64,000 nt of DNA from an uncultured Acinetobacter sp. (GCF_947493735.1 NZ_CANLSL010000002.1:1-64000), one strand, 5' to 3'; counted from the stretch's first letter, positions 10,968 to 24,780 are shown. Made by a program: numbers and translations. Notes: generated from the letters alone by a model not told the origin.

Positions 10968-12359
10968 TTAAGCGCCAAGCAAGCTCTGACCACAGACACG
11001 TACCACATTGCCATTTAGACCTGTTGACGCAGTTGATGCAAAGTATGCAATCGTTTCTGCAACATCAATTGGCAAACCACCTTGACTCATTGAGTTCATA
11101 CGACGACCTGCTTCACGAATCGCAAATGGAATCGCAGCAGTCATTTGCGTTTCGATAAATCCAGGTGCAACTGCATTGATGGTAATACCATTCTTCAGCG
11201 TTGGTGCAGTGAATTTCACCAAACCAATCACACCTGCTTTTGATGCTGCATAGTTGGTTTGACCCAAGTTACCTGCAATACCACTAATCGAAGATACGCA
11301 AACAATACGACCGTTAGCATTTAAGCCGTCATTATTCAACAAGTAATCGTTTACACGCTCATTCGAAGCAAGGTTGATGTTAATCACCATGTCCCAAAGC
11401 TCAGGCTTCATATTTGCCAAAGTTTTGTCACGTGTTACACCTGCGTTATGGACGATGATGTCTAGACCACCCTTGTCCGCTGCTGCCGCTTTGATTTTCT
11501 CACCTGCATCAGCTGCTGTAATATCAAGTGCCAATATCGAACCACCGATTTCCCCTGCAACACGCTCAAGATCAGCTTGTTGTGGTGGAATGTCTAAGCA
11601 AATCACGTGTGCGCCATCACGTGCCAAAACATGCGCAATCGCCTCACCGATACCACGACTTGCACCAGTGACTACAGCTGTTTTTCCTGCCAATGGTTGT
11701 GCCCAATCGACTTTAACCGCTTTGCCTTTAGACACACGAATCACTTGACCTGAGACATAAGCAGAACGTGGAGAAAGTAGGAAACGAAGTGTAGATTCAA
11801 GATTTGCTTCTGCATCTTTGTCTACATAGACTAGCTCAGCAACAACACCTTTTTTAAATTCTTTACCGACTGATTTTACAAAACCTTCGAGTGCTCGTTG
11901 TGCAATCGCAGCAGATACAGAGCCTGCTTTCTCTGGTGTCGTACCAATTACGATTACACGACCAGAAGCTACAAGTTGACGAGCAACTGGATTAAAGAAG
12001 TTGTACAAATCTTTTAATTGATCTGCATTTTCAATACCTGATGCATCAAATACCAATGCTTTAAATTTAGACTCTTTATCACCACTATTAAATGCACGAA
12101 GATTCAAACCCACTTCAGCAGCTGTTTGCTGTAACTGTGCATTATTGCCTGCATAGGTATCCGCATGGATATTGCTCAATACTTGGCTAATTGCGCCTGT
12201 TAGCGTGCTATTGACCGCAGCACCGAGAAGCACCGCACCGTCAATCACAGGCGCACCCGCTTGAAAACGATCTAAAGCGGTTGGAGATGGTAGACCCAAA
12301 TTTTTAATGACAAACTTACCAATTGGGGATTTTGCAAAGGCTTGATATTGATCAGACAT
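10968..12359 (-). CDS. 3-oxoacyl-ACP reductase / SDR with extended N-terminal domain (FabG4-like)
   Basis: GKTAVVTGASRGIGEAIAHVLARDGAHVI, NAGVTRDKTL, NYAASKAGVIGLVK; additional ~200 aa N-terminal half. Confidence 0.88.
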   Translation of the reverse strand: MSDQYQAFAKSPIGKFVIKNLGLPSPTALDRFQAGAPVIDGAVLLGAAVNSTLTGAISQVLSNIHADTYAGNNAQLQQTAAEVGLNLRAFNSGDKESKFKALVFDASGIENADQLKDLYNFFNPVARQLVASGRVIVIGTTPEKAGSVSAAIAQRALEGFVKSVGKEFKKGVVAELVYVDKDAEANLESTLRFLLSPRSAYVSGQVIRVSKGKAVKVDWAQPLAGKTAVVTGASRGIGEAIAHVLARDGAHVICLDIPPQQADLERVAGEIGGSILALDITAADAGEKIKAAAADKGGLDIIVHNAGVTRDKTLANMKPELWDMVININLASNERVNDYLLNNDGLNANGRIVCVSSISGIAGNLGQTNYAASKAGVIGLVKFTAPTLKNGITINAVAPGFIETQMTAAIPFAIREAGRRMNSMSQGGLPIDVAETIAYFASTASTGLNGNVVRVCGQSLLGA

Positions 12360-12663
12360 GATTGTTCTCTTAAACTAAGGTTAATTCGGACTAAGGGTTA
12401 ACTTGGACTGAATGAATTACAATAAGAATGCTTCGATGTATATCAAAGTTTCAGCGGTAAAAAAACCAATGATCCAACGATATTGTCACCAAATTTTAAT
12501 CACTATTGATAAAAATGATTTTACATACCATTATCATACTGAGTTTAGATAGACTTGTCTTGACCTCTCGATTGGATTTATCCTGTCTATACAGTCAATT
12601 TGATCAAGTCTTGTTTGTGATAATATCATTACTGAAAATGAATAAAACACTTGGGAAACCACG

Positions 12664-14220
12664 ATGAGCAAAACACCTCAAGATCCATCGAAAGTGATAT
12701 CAACCGATTCGTCTTCACTGTCAGAAACATCAACCCAGTCGAAAGATACAGCTAAAACCACAGCGACAAAAAGTACAACTCGTCGCCGTACAAGCACATC
12801 GACTGCTACTCCAGCTAAAACTGCAACGCCTCGCAAAGCAGCGACTGCAACTAAAACTGAGAGCCAATCAGCGACAAAATCACCGAGTACACGTACTCGA
12901 AAATCCACAAACTCAACCCCTGTAAAAAAGGAACAATCTATGAGCCAAAATACAGTTCGCCGTGTTGCCATCATTGGCGGTAACCGTATTCCATTTGCAC
13001 GTTCAAATGGTGCTTATTTTACTGCTTCAAACATCGACATGTTTACTGCTGCATTAAATGGCTTGATCACTCGCTACAACCTACAAGGTCAACGTCTTGG
13101 TGAAGTTGTTTCTGGCGCAGTATTAAAGCATAGTCGTGATTTCAACATGACTCGTGAAAGTGTTCTAAACACTGAACTTGCCCCTGAAACTCCTGCGTAT
13201 GACATTCAACAAGCATGTGCCACTGGCTTGCAAGCAGCATTCTTAGTTGCAAACAAAATTGCGCTAGGTCAAATCGAAGTCGGTATCGCAGGTGGAGTGG
13301 ACACAACTTCTGATGCGCCGATCGCTCTTGGTGATGGTGTACGTAAAGTATTACTTGAGCTCAACATCGCAAAAACTGGTAAAGATCGTCTAAAAGCATT
13401 GTCTAAACTCAATGTCAAAGATTTGATGGATGCACCGAAAAATGGTGAGCCACGTACTGGTATGTCAATGGGTGATCACCAAGCGATTACTGCACTTGAG
13501 TGGAATATTGCACGTGAAGATCAAGACGAACTTGCTGCATCTTCTCACCAAAAAATGGCAAAAGCCTACGAAGAAGGTTTCTTCAATGACTTAATCACAC
13601 CTTTCATGGGTCTTGAGCGTGACAACAACTTACGTCCAGATTCTACTGCTGAAAAATTGGCAAAATTAAAGCCAGCTTTCGGTAAAGGTGAAAATGCAAC
13701 CATGACAGCGGGTAACTCTACGCCACTTACTGACGGTGCATCTTGTGTGCTACTTGCTTCTGAAGAATGGGCGAAAGCAAACGGTCATGAAGTCCTTGCT
13801 TACTTAACATTTTCTGAAACTGCTGCGGTTGACTTCGTTGGCAAAAAAGAAGGTTTGTTGATGGCTCCTGCTTACGCAATGCCACGGATGCTTGAACGTG
13901 CTGGTTTGACTTTGCAAGATTTTGATTTCTATGAAATCCATGAAGCATTTGCATCACAAGTATTGTCTACACTGAAAGCTTGGGAAGATCCAACTTTCTG
14001 TAAAGAGCGTCTTGGTCTAGACAAGCCACTTGGTTCTATTGATCGTAGCAAATTAAATGTCAAAGGCTCATCACTTGCAGCGGGTCACCCATTTGCAGCA
14101 ACTGGTGGTCGTATCTTGGCTTCTGCTGCAAAACTACTCAATGAAAAAGGTTCAGGTCGTGCATTGATCTCTATCTGTGCAGCAGGCGGACAAGGCGTCG
14201 TTGCAATCGTTGAGAAGTAA
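12664..14220 (+). CDS. Acetyl-CoA C-acetyltransferase (FadI-type thiolase) with low-complexity N-terminal extension
   Basis: Thiolase core VRRVAIIGGNRIPFARSNGAY, QQACATGLQAA, NVKGSSLAAGHPFAATGGR, ISICAAGGQG; first ~93 aa Thr/Ser/Lys/Ala-rich. Confidence 0.9.
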   Translation: MSKTPQDPSKVISTDSSSLSETSTQSKDTAKTTATKSTTRRRTSTSTATPAKTATPRKAATATKTESQSATKSPSTRTRKSTNSTPVKKEQSMSQNTVRRVAIIGGNRIPFARSNGAYFTASNIDMFTAALNGLITRYNLQGQRLGEVVSGAVLKHSRDFNMTRESVLNTELAPETPAYDIQQACATGLQAAFLVANKIALGQIEVGIAGGVDTTSDAPIALGDGVRKVLLELNIAKTGKDRLKALSKLNVKDLMDAPKNGEPRTGMSMGDHQAITALEWNIAREDQDELAASSHQKMAKAYEEGFFNDLITPFMGLERDNNLRPDSTAEKLAKLKPAFGKGENATMTAGNSTPLTDGASCVLLASEEWAKANGHEVLAYLTFSETAAVDFVGKKEGLLMAPAYAMPRMLERAGLTLQDFDFYEIHEAFASQVLSTLKAWEDPTFCKERLGLDKPLGSIDRSKLNVKGSSLAAGHPFAATGGRILASAAKLLNEKGSGRALISICAAGGQGVVAIVEK

Positions 14221-14269
14221 TTTCGACAAATCACATCATTTAAATTGCTGATTTAGGGATTTAACAGAA

Positions 14270-14302
14270 ACCATCAATTCTCAAGAATTGGTGGTTTTTT
14301 TA
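14270..14302 (+). terminator. Rho-independent terminator downstream of thiolase
   Basis: ACCATCAATTC-TCAA-GAATTGGTGGTTTTTTT. Confidence 0.85.
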
Positions 14303-14382
14303 ATGCAAAATAAAATTGTTAAACTACAAATGACGGCTCAATTCTTTTATACTTAGACTCTATTTTTATTGATTATTTTCCA

Positions 14383-15111
14383 GTGCAACTCGATAAACTA
14401 CTGCAATCTCAAGGCTTTGGAACACGTAAAAAATGTCAAATTTTGATTCATCGTGGACTCATTAGCATAAACAATAATGTCGTTCGTGATCACAAATTTC
14501 GTTGCAACACACCAAATTTTCAATTTTCAGTACACGGTGAAGAATTTAGCTATCGAGAAAAGGTCTATATTGCCTTAAATAAACCACAAGGCTATGAATG
14601 TTCACACCGAACACAACATCACCACAGTGTATTTGAACTACTGCCCGACTATCTGATCGAGCGTAATGTTCAAACAATTGGACGGCTTGATCAAGACACA
14701 ACAGGTTTGCTTCTATTTACCGACGATGGACAATATCTACACCAACTCACCCATCCCAAGAAACATGTTTTAAAATATTATCTAATCCACACGGCTGAAG
14801 CGCTTGGTGCAGATGCAATTAAACAACTTCAAAACGGCGTAGAACTACGCAATGAACAAGGTCTTTTTCAAGCTTTAAATTTTGTAGAAATCGGTGAAAG
14901 GCATTACCGATTTGCGATTTCTCAAGGTGTTTATCATCAGGTGAAACGGATGATCGCAGCGGTTGGCAATCATGTAGACGCATTGCATCGTGATCAAATT
15001 GCCGAATTAAAGTTGGAACAATTGTCCATACAATCAGGCGAATGGTGCTATTTGAGTGAATCAGAATATCTATCTGCAACGGTTCGAGCAATTTCAGAAA
15101 ATAACACCTAA
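14383..15111 (+). CDS. rsuA: RsuA-family 16S rRNA pseudouridine synthase (GTG start)
   Basis: S4-like MQLDKLLQSQGFGTRKKCQILIHRG, IGRLDQDTTGLLLFTDDG, YHQVKRMIAAVGNHV. Confidence 0.87.
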   Translation: MQLDKLLQSQGFGTRKKCQILIHRGLISINNNVVRDHKFRCNTPNFQFSVHGEEFSYREKVYIALNKPQGYECSHRTQHHHSVFELLPDYLIERNVQTIGRLDQDTTGLLLFTDDGQYLHQLTHPKKHVLKYYLIHTAEALGADAIKQLQNGVELRNEQGLFQALNFVEIGERHYRFAISQGVYHQVKRMIAAVGNHVDALHRDQIAELKLEQLSIQSGEWCYLSESEYLSATVRAISENNT

Positions 15112-15126
15112 GGGAATCAATTAGAT

Positions 15127-15567
15127 TTAGATAAAGCAGTGATACGACTCAAACTCGTGATCTTTGACAAAACCAAGCTTTTCATACAAACGACGAGCTT
15201 CAACATGATCCACTTCAGTTTGTAAGCTGATGCGTTTCACTTGCTGTTGGCGTGCAAACAAAATCGCCGTATCAATCAACTGATGTGCCGCACCTTGACG
15301 GCGATATTTTGGCGTGACATAAGTATCATCCAAAATATAATATTCACGACAATCAGCCGTAGAAAAACCAAGATATAAGACAATAAATCCTGTAATCACA
15401 TCATCTTTTTGACTAACAAAGATAATAGTCTGCTGGTTTTGTATACGTTTGGTTAAGAAGTCTTGGGTTTCGCTCAGATTTGAGCTCGTGCCGTAAAACT
15501 GGCGATATTCATCAAACAATACAGTTAATAAAAGCAAATCTGCTTCTGTGGCACGACGTACAATCAT
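15127..15567 (-). CDS. GNAT family N-acetyltransferase
   Basis: YILDDTYVTPKYRRQGAAHQLIDTAILFARQQQVKRISLQTEVDHVEARRLYEKLGF. Confidence 0.9.
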   Translation of the reverse strand: MIVRRATEADLLLLTVLFDEYRQFYGTSSNLSETQDFLTKRIQNQQTIIFVSQKDDVITGFIVLYLGFSTADCREYYILDDTYVTPKYRRQGAAHQLIDTAILFARQQQVKRISLQTEVDHVEARRLYEKLGFVKDHEFESYHCFI

Positions 15568-15714
15568 AATTTTTATTCCAAAATTTAAAAAACGATTAAA
15601 TCAAACCGCTCGTTAAAACGACTAAGTTTCATTGTATTGCCAGTTAGCATATACAAAAAAAGCACCCCAAAATATGTAATTTAGTGATCAAAATGCAACA
15701 AGATTTTAGCAATA

Positions 15715-16002
15715 TTATTTTTTGTCAGAATTTAAAATTTGGTCGAGTTCTGTAAAGATATCAAGATGATTTTCTTCGCTTTCAGAGGCATTTGCTGATT
15801 TATCACTTGCAGGTGTATGCAATAAAGATGGCTGAATACTTTTGCTCTCAATCTGAAATGGAATAGATTGCGTGAGTACAACCTGACGAAAAAACATTCG
15901 AATTGCTTGCGCAGGTGTCAAGCCAAGCTGGCGAAATACAGCAAATGCCAGTTTTTTTTCATCGCTATCTAAGCGAATTTGATAAACCTCAGTCTTAGCC
16001 AT
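15715..16002 (-). CDS. RelB/DinJ-family type II antitoxin, no adjacent toxin
   Basis: KTEVYQIRLDSDEKKLAFAVFRQLGLTPAQAIRMFFRQVVLTQSIPFQ matches the RelB/DinJ RHH N-terminus pattern. Confidence 0.82.
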   Translation of the reverse strand: MAKTEVYQIRLDSDEKKLAFAVFRQLGLTPAQAIRMFFRQVVLTQSIPFQIESKSIQPSLLHTPASDKSANASESEENHLDIFTELDQILNSDKK

Positions 16003-16258
16003 GACATGAATCCCTAATCATCTCCAGTAATTGTATTCCTTTACCTTACTTCTTCGCTTTAAATCATCATTCTTTTGTGATGACAAAAGTCTTGCAATTT
16101 AAATTATCTTTTATTTGCGTCATTACAAAGTAATGTGGAATACATGACTTTTGAAGTCTAGCAAAAATAAAATCATTATGGAATCAAAAAAATAACAAAA
16201 TACTACTAAAGGTGCATTCATTCTGAAATAATCACCTCATTGTCATTACAAAATTAAG

Positions 16259-17014
16259 TTAGTTTGAATGCGTTGAAAACCGTTGCAAAATGAGTGTGGC
16301 GAAATCTAAATCGTCGGGATAAGTAATTTTAATATTGTCACTACGCCCTTCTAATAGTTTGACTGGGACATTTAAGTGCTCTAATGCGCTTGCTTCATCA
16401 GTCACTAATAAATTGTTTTGGATCGCATGTTGCAAAGCTTGATCGAGCACGTCATATTTAATGATCTGTGGTGTTTGCGCTTGCCACAATGCGCTACGAT
16501 CTATAGTCGTTTCAATCTCTTGGTTTGCTTTTGATTTTTTTAAAGTATCTCGTACTGGCACAGCAATAATCGCTGCGTCTTGACCTGTTTCACAAAAGTT
16601 AGAAATCGCTTGAATCTGGCTTTGATGCAAACATGGACGTGCCGCATCATGTACCAGTACATAATCATCTTTATCCGCAAAATTTTGCAAATGCTGTAAT
16701 GCAGAAAACACTGAATCCATACGTTCTTTACCACCTATACAAAACTGTACAGGATGCGCATATTGAATCTGCTTGGCATAGGTATCATTTGCACTGATCG
16801 CAATTACACAACTCGCTAACGGAAGCTGATACAAGGCATTGACGCTATGCTCAAGCACAGTCTGCCCTGCGATCTTTAGATATTGTTTTAACTTGGTTTT
16901 GGAAAAGCGTTGACCTGAACCTGCAGCAGGAATTACGCCCCACAGTTTTGGTTTTTGATGCGTATTATTTTGTGAATTGAGCTGTTGAACAGGCTCGGAA
17001 TTATTCTGATTCAT
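16259..17014 (-). CDS. ispD: 2-C-methyl-D-erythritol 4-phosphate cytidylyltransferase
   Basis: WGVIPAAGSGQRFSKTKLKQYLKIAGQTVLEHSV, VLVHDAARPCL, VTDEASALE. Confidence 0.95.
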   Translation of the reverse strand: MNQNNSEPVQQLNSQNNTHQKPKLWGVIPAAGSGQRFSKTKLKQYLKIAGQTVLEHSVNALYQLPLASCVIAISANDTYAKQIQYAHPVQFCIGGKERMDSVFSALQHLQNFADKDDYVLVHDAARPCLHQSQIQAISNFCETGQDAAIIAVPVRDTLKKSKANQEIETTIDRSALWQAQTPQIIKYDVLDQALQHAIQNNLLVTDEASALEHLNVPVKLLEGRSDNIKITYPDDLDFATLILQRFSTHSN

Positions 17015-17372
17015 TGGTTTGCCGTTCTAAGGCAGTTTCTTCACGATCATTCAAATAGATCGGCTGATATGCACCACTAATCATACTCATTTGTACGAAA
17101 GTTTCATGTGGTTTCACCAAACCAAGATCTAAACGCGCATGTTCCTCAATCGCTTCATAACCATTTTTCAGGTCGTACACTTCCGCTGCGAGAATGCGAT
17201 TTCGTTCAGACAACTCCTGATTGGTTTCGATCTGACTGGTCATGTCATTGATGAGTTTCTCATGCATGAAATAACCACTTTCACCAAACCAGTAGGCGTA
17301 TTGCAGACTTGCGACAATAAGTATCGCAAGTCCGATGATGATTCGACCTGTTGCCGTAGCAAACATATTCAA
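17001..17372 (-). CDS. ftsB: Cell division protein FtsB
   Basis: Short TM plus coiled coil: LQYAYWFGESGYFMHEKLINDMTSQIETNQELSERNRILAAEVYDLKNGYEAIEEHARLDLGLVKPHETFVQ; between eno and ispD. Confidence 0.92.
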   Translation of the reverse strand: MNMFATATGRIIIGLAILIVASLQYAYWFGESGYFMHEKLINDMTSQIETNQELSERNRILAAEVYDLKNGYEAIEEHARLDLGLVKPHETFVQMSMISGAYQPIYLNDREETALERQTNESE

Positions 17373-17388
17373 GTGCCTGACTATAAAA

Positions 17389-18678
<1,290 letters not shown>

Positions 18679-18742
18679 TTATTTTTCCTCAATCGTTGTT
18701 CAATTTATAAAAACACACACCAAAGACTCATTAAAGTCTTAC

Positions 18743-19609
<867 letters not shown>

Positions 19610-19650
19610 TTAAACTCTTTTCCCAGGCTTGAATCAATTTGTGTAAAGTC

Positions 19651-21342
<1,692 letters not shown>

Positions 21343-21513
21343 TTACTGTAAACCCCCCTCATAAAGCAAAACTAATCGCATCTTTTGCGCAATAATTTTA
21401 ACGAAATGCTGATTAATGCATCTACGCACTATAAAGTCACAATTCTTGTCATTAATTTTTACAATTTAAAGCGTGGCTTTGATATAATCCCTTACAATTT
21501 TCTGTTTTGTGAA

Positions 21514-21981
21514 ATGAAGAAAACGATGATGAAATCTACTTTTTTAAAATTGATCATGGTCAGTTCAATAAGTGCTTTATTGCTGACTGCGTGCATGAAA
21601 AAAGAAAAGCCTGAAGACGCTGAGCAAGAGCAAACCACTCAAACTGAAGTGCAAGAATCAGACTTTCAAGAATTGGACAATGGTCAAGAACAAGCTGAAT
21701 ACACCGATCTTGAAGAGATAAATGACAATTCTGGCACAGCGGAAATCACTGCAAGCGAACAAGATGCTTATGTTGATCCAACACCTTCACCAAGTAGTAG
21801 TTCTACGAGCTCGAATAGTTCTTCATCGAATAACAATAGTTCGAACAATACATCATCTGCAAACAATGCAAATACTGTGAGCAAAGATGTCGTGAATGAT
21901 GAACATGCGTTATCTGCTGATGCCACTGAAGATGATGCTGTAGCAGCAGCAATGAAAGCCGCTCAACCTGCTTTGCAATAA
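21514..21981 (+). CDS. Predicted lipoprotein with Ser/Asn-rich low-complexity region
   Basis: Signal and lipobox LKLIMVSSISALLLTACMKKEK, acidic region, then SSSSTSSNSSSSNNNSSNNTSSANNAN. Confidence 0.7.
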   Translation: MKKTMMKSTFLKLIMVSSISALLLTACMKKEKPEDAEQEQTTQTEVQESDFQELDNGQEQAEYTDLEEINDNSGTAEITASEQDAYVDPTPSPSSSSTSSNSSSSNNNSSNNTSSANNANTVSKDVVNDEHALSADATEDDAVAAAMKAAQPALQ

Positions 21982-22003
21982 TTAATTCATAAATAGCTGT
22001 ATA

Positions 22004-22031
22004 AAAAAGCTGACTCTAGGTCAGCTTTTTA
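22004..22031 (+). terminator. Rho-independent terminator
   Basis: AAAAAGCTGAC-TCTAG-GTCAGCTTTTT. Confidence 0.85.
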
Positions 22032-22062
22032 TTTAAAATCAAAAATAGAATTACAAAATGTA

Positions 22063-23217
22063 CTAGCTTCGTTTAAAGTTTTCATCGTTTATGCAGTAAA
22101 CTAAACTATCACGCAATATTCCAACCATCCGATAAACATGCTCAGGCTTCTCCAAGAAAATTTGTCCATTATTTTGAACCTCTAAACCTGCACGCTCTAA
22201 TTCATTTCTACGAATATTATCAACCGGAACAATAAACTGAATCGTCGGACGTTTACGGTTTACGTCGTAACGAAATAACCATCTATTATTCTTATTTTGA
22301 TATAAAACAGAATAATAACTTTCAGTATCACGACCACCTAGCTCAATATCAGGTAATAACTCAGAAACAATATTAAAGATCTCTTGTTCCTCTTTAGTCG
22401 TAATAATTTTTTCATTATCAGGGTTTACAATAAAGTCAGGCTTTGCAAACAATTCTTCTCTAGGTTGTTCGATTTTCTGCTCTATAGGTTGAGCCGTAAT
22501 AACCGTTGGTGACGACAAACCCTTAACCACTGTATCGCTAATAGCCTGCTGTACTGCCTGTTTTACAAATGGCTGAATGGACTCTAAAAATTTAGCATTC
22601 AATTGACGAGGAATATTGGCTTGTTGAGCAACATAGCGAACAAAATCTATATCAGCCTCATTAATACTTCTTTTAATCACAGATTTGAATTGCTGTATAT
22701 ACTGATTTTCCTCAGCAAAGTAACGAAGTTTTTCTGCATGAAAATTATCATGCTTAAACTCTTCAAGCTGACCTAAATCCTCTGCTTTAGCCTTTGTAAA
22801 ATCAATGGAAAGAAATGGCTTTTCATCCATTACATTTGGATTAATTAAATCTGTAAAAAATCGCCATTCCTTACCATTTGTAATTGCACCGATTGTTACA
22901 CCCAAACAACTATTAAAATAACGTGAAAGTTGAGGTGCATGGTTAGTTAGGTCTGATACGTATGGTTTCGCTTCAATGAACATAACAGGCTGACCGTTGC
23001 AATAAAGCGCATAATCAACTCGCTCAGTAGATTTCACTCCAGGAAAGTCAGCAGCAAATTCTGCTAAAACTTTTGTAGGATCATAAGGACTAAAACCTAA
23101 GATATCTAACAGAGGAAGAATTAAAGCTTGCTTAGTCGTTTCTTCTGTTGTGCAATGCGTTCCAACCTTTTTAACATGATCAATGTGATTCTTTAATCTC
23201 TCTATAAAATGATCCAT
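22063..23217 (-). CDS. Orphan type I restriction HsdR N-terminal (PD-(D/E)XK)-like protein
   Basis: TKQALILPLLDILGFSPYDPTKVLAEFAADF...VDYALYCNGQPVMFIEAKPY carries the D...ExK nuclease motif; no helicase motor in this ORF and no hsdM/hsdS adjacent. Confidence 0.75.
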   Translation of the reverse strand: MDHFIERLKNHIDHVKKVGTHCTTEETTKQALILPLLDILGFSPYDPTKVLAEFAADFPGVKSTERVDYALYCNGQPVMFIEAKPYVSDLTNHAPQLSRYFNSCLGVTIGAITNGKEWRFFTDLINPNVMDEKPFLSIDFTKAKAEDLGQLEEFKHDNFHAEKLRYFAEENQYIQQFKSVIKRSINEADIDFVRYVAQQANIPRQLNAKFLESIQPFVKQAVQQAISDTVVKGLSSPTVITAQPIEQKIEQPREELFAKPDFIVNPDNEKIITTKEEQEIFNIVSELLPDIELGGRDTESYYSVLYQNKNNRWLFRYDVNRKRPTIQFIVPVDNIRRNELERAGLEVQNNGQIFLEKPEHVYRMVGILRDSLVYCINDENFKRS

Positions 23218-23324
23218 TTCTATATTCTCTAGATTCTAATGATTAAGAATTTAACACTTGAGAAAAATAAAATCTATAAAAATTAAGACTTAATAATCAA
23301 GCAATAATTCGATTTATATTTGTT

Positions 23325-23864
23325 TCAAATCGGCGCTTGGCTAATTTTCGGTGGTGTATTGCCATACTTCGGATTTTCAATCGCATCTTTGCAATATTGT
23401 TTATCACGCTCATAGTTCAGTTGTTTCTGCGCACGATCACTGCTCTGCTCTTGTACACTTCTCGCCCAAGCATCCAAGCTATTCAATGATTTACGGCAAA
23501 GTGCATATTTGCCTTCGGTCACTGAGTCTGTCATTTTAACTTCAATGCGCCAACGTGTTGAAAGTTCACGTAGTGGTTCTCGCACCATGCCATCAAGATC
23601 AGGATTACTTTTCGCATTTTCAGCATAAATGAGTTGATCCAATTGATTAATCAAAACCCATGCTTCATTCGCAACAGCAGAAGCATCATTTGTTAATTTT
23701 TTTGCAGGCTGGATTTTCTGACTTGTATTTGTATTCAGATCATTTTGACTGTTTGTACTCTGCGAGTTTGCACTTTTCTCGTTCATATTATTATTCTGAG
23801 GATTTCCACATGCAACACACAACACGCTCATCAGTACAACGGAACATTGAAGTTGAAATTTCAT
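23325..23864 (-). CDS. Predicted lipoprotein of unknown function
   Basis: Signal MKFQLQCSVVLMSVLCVACGNPQ with lipobox; start set internally in the ORF. Confidence 0.6.
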   Translation of the reverse strand: MKFQLQCSVVLMSVLCVACGNPQNNNMNEKSANSQSTNSQNDLNTNTSQKIQPAKKLTNDASAVANEAWVLINQLDQLIYAENAKSNPDLDGMVREPLRELSTRWRIEVKMTDSVTEGKYALCRKSLNSLDAWARSVQEQSSDRAQKQLNYERDKQYCKDAIENPKYGNTPPKISQAPI

Positions 23865-24000
23865 ACGATGCCACCATAGTCTAATCAATTGACAGGCTCG
23901 CATATTAAAAAATTATATTAGAATACTCAACCGCTATTCCCACATTATCCTGAAGCGATAAGTATTTTGTGATTTCTGCGCTGTATTTCTAAAGGTTTTT

Positions 24001-24780
24001 ATGTCCAACTCGCATATCGTTTCGAATCCAAGCACACCTGCGCAAAGTACCTTTTTAGATGGTGCACGAGATGCCTTAGTTATTGTATTTACGTATCTAC
24101 CTGTGGCCTTTGCCTTTGGTGTGGCAGCGGTCGGCTTTGGTTTTAATTCGTGGGAAGCGCTATTCTTATCTTCAACCATTTATGCAGGAGCAAGTCAGTT
24201 TATTGTCATTGCACTTTTGGCATCGGGTAGCTCGATTTGGGTGGCGGCGATTACCGTGATTATTTTAGATCTACGTCATGTTCTGTATGGTCCAGCGATG
24301 TATCAGCAAATTCCGCAACCTGTCCAAGCAAAAATAAGCATGAAAAAAACAGGATTTTGGGGATGGGGATTGACCGACGAAGTGTTTGCAAGAGGTTTGA
24401 TTGAACTCAGTCGGCGCAAACAAAACTGGTCTGAGGCGTGGATGCTCGGTTTGAGTTTTACCTCTTGGGCTTCTTGGGCGTTTGGTTCATTTGTCGGTGC
24501 GATGTTTGCCGATCAGATGCATCTGATGCCGAAGTTTTTACAAGCCAGTTTTGACTTTTTATTGCCTGCATTATTTTTAAGTTTTTTACTGGCAGCATTT
24601 GAGAAGAAAAACCTTCACATTATCATCACTGCTTTGCTATTCAGTGCGCTTGGTTATTTATGGCTCGGATTATCTTTTGCGATTTTCTCAGGAATTATTG
24701 CGGGAATGGTCGTTGCATTAATCAAATACTATGGCATTGATAAAAACACATCTCAAGGAGCACAATCCCATGAGCATTGA
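24001..24780 (+). CDS. azlC: AzlC family ABC-type branched-chain amino acid permease
   Basis: GARDALVIVFTYLPVAFAFGVAAVGFGFNSWEALFLSSTIYAGASQFIVIALL. Confidence 0.9.
   Translation: MSNSHIVSNPSTPAQSTFLDGARDALVIVFTYLPVAFAFGVAAVGFGFNSWEALFLSSTIYAGASQFIVIALLASGSSIWVAAITVIILDLRHVLYGPAMYQQIPQPVQAKISMKKTGFWGWGLTDEVFARGLIELSRRKQNWSEAWMLGLSFTSWASWAFGSFVGAMFADQMHLMPKFLQASFDFLLPALFLSFLLAAFEKKNLHIIITALLFSALGYLWLGLSFAIFSGIIAGMVVALIKYYGIDKNTSQGAQSHEH

Noticed and set aside
12678-12974. 98-aa minus-strand Val-rich ORF
   Set aside because: Antisense shadow of the low-complexity thiolase N-terminus; composition artefact.
15127-16002. GNAT plus RelB/DinJ as a toxin-antitoxin pair
   Set aside because: GNAT toxins are known with RHH DUF1778 partners, whereas this antitoxin is RelB/DinJ-type, lies ~150 bp away and the GNAT has ordinary acetyltransferase features; kept as orphan antitoxin only.
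21781-21880. Ser/Asn repeat tract of the lipoprotein as a microsatellite
   Set aside because: Codon usage varies through the tract, so it is amino-acid low complexity rather than a DNA tandem repeat.
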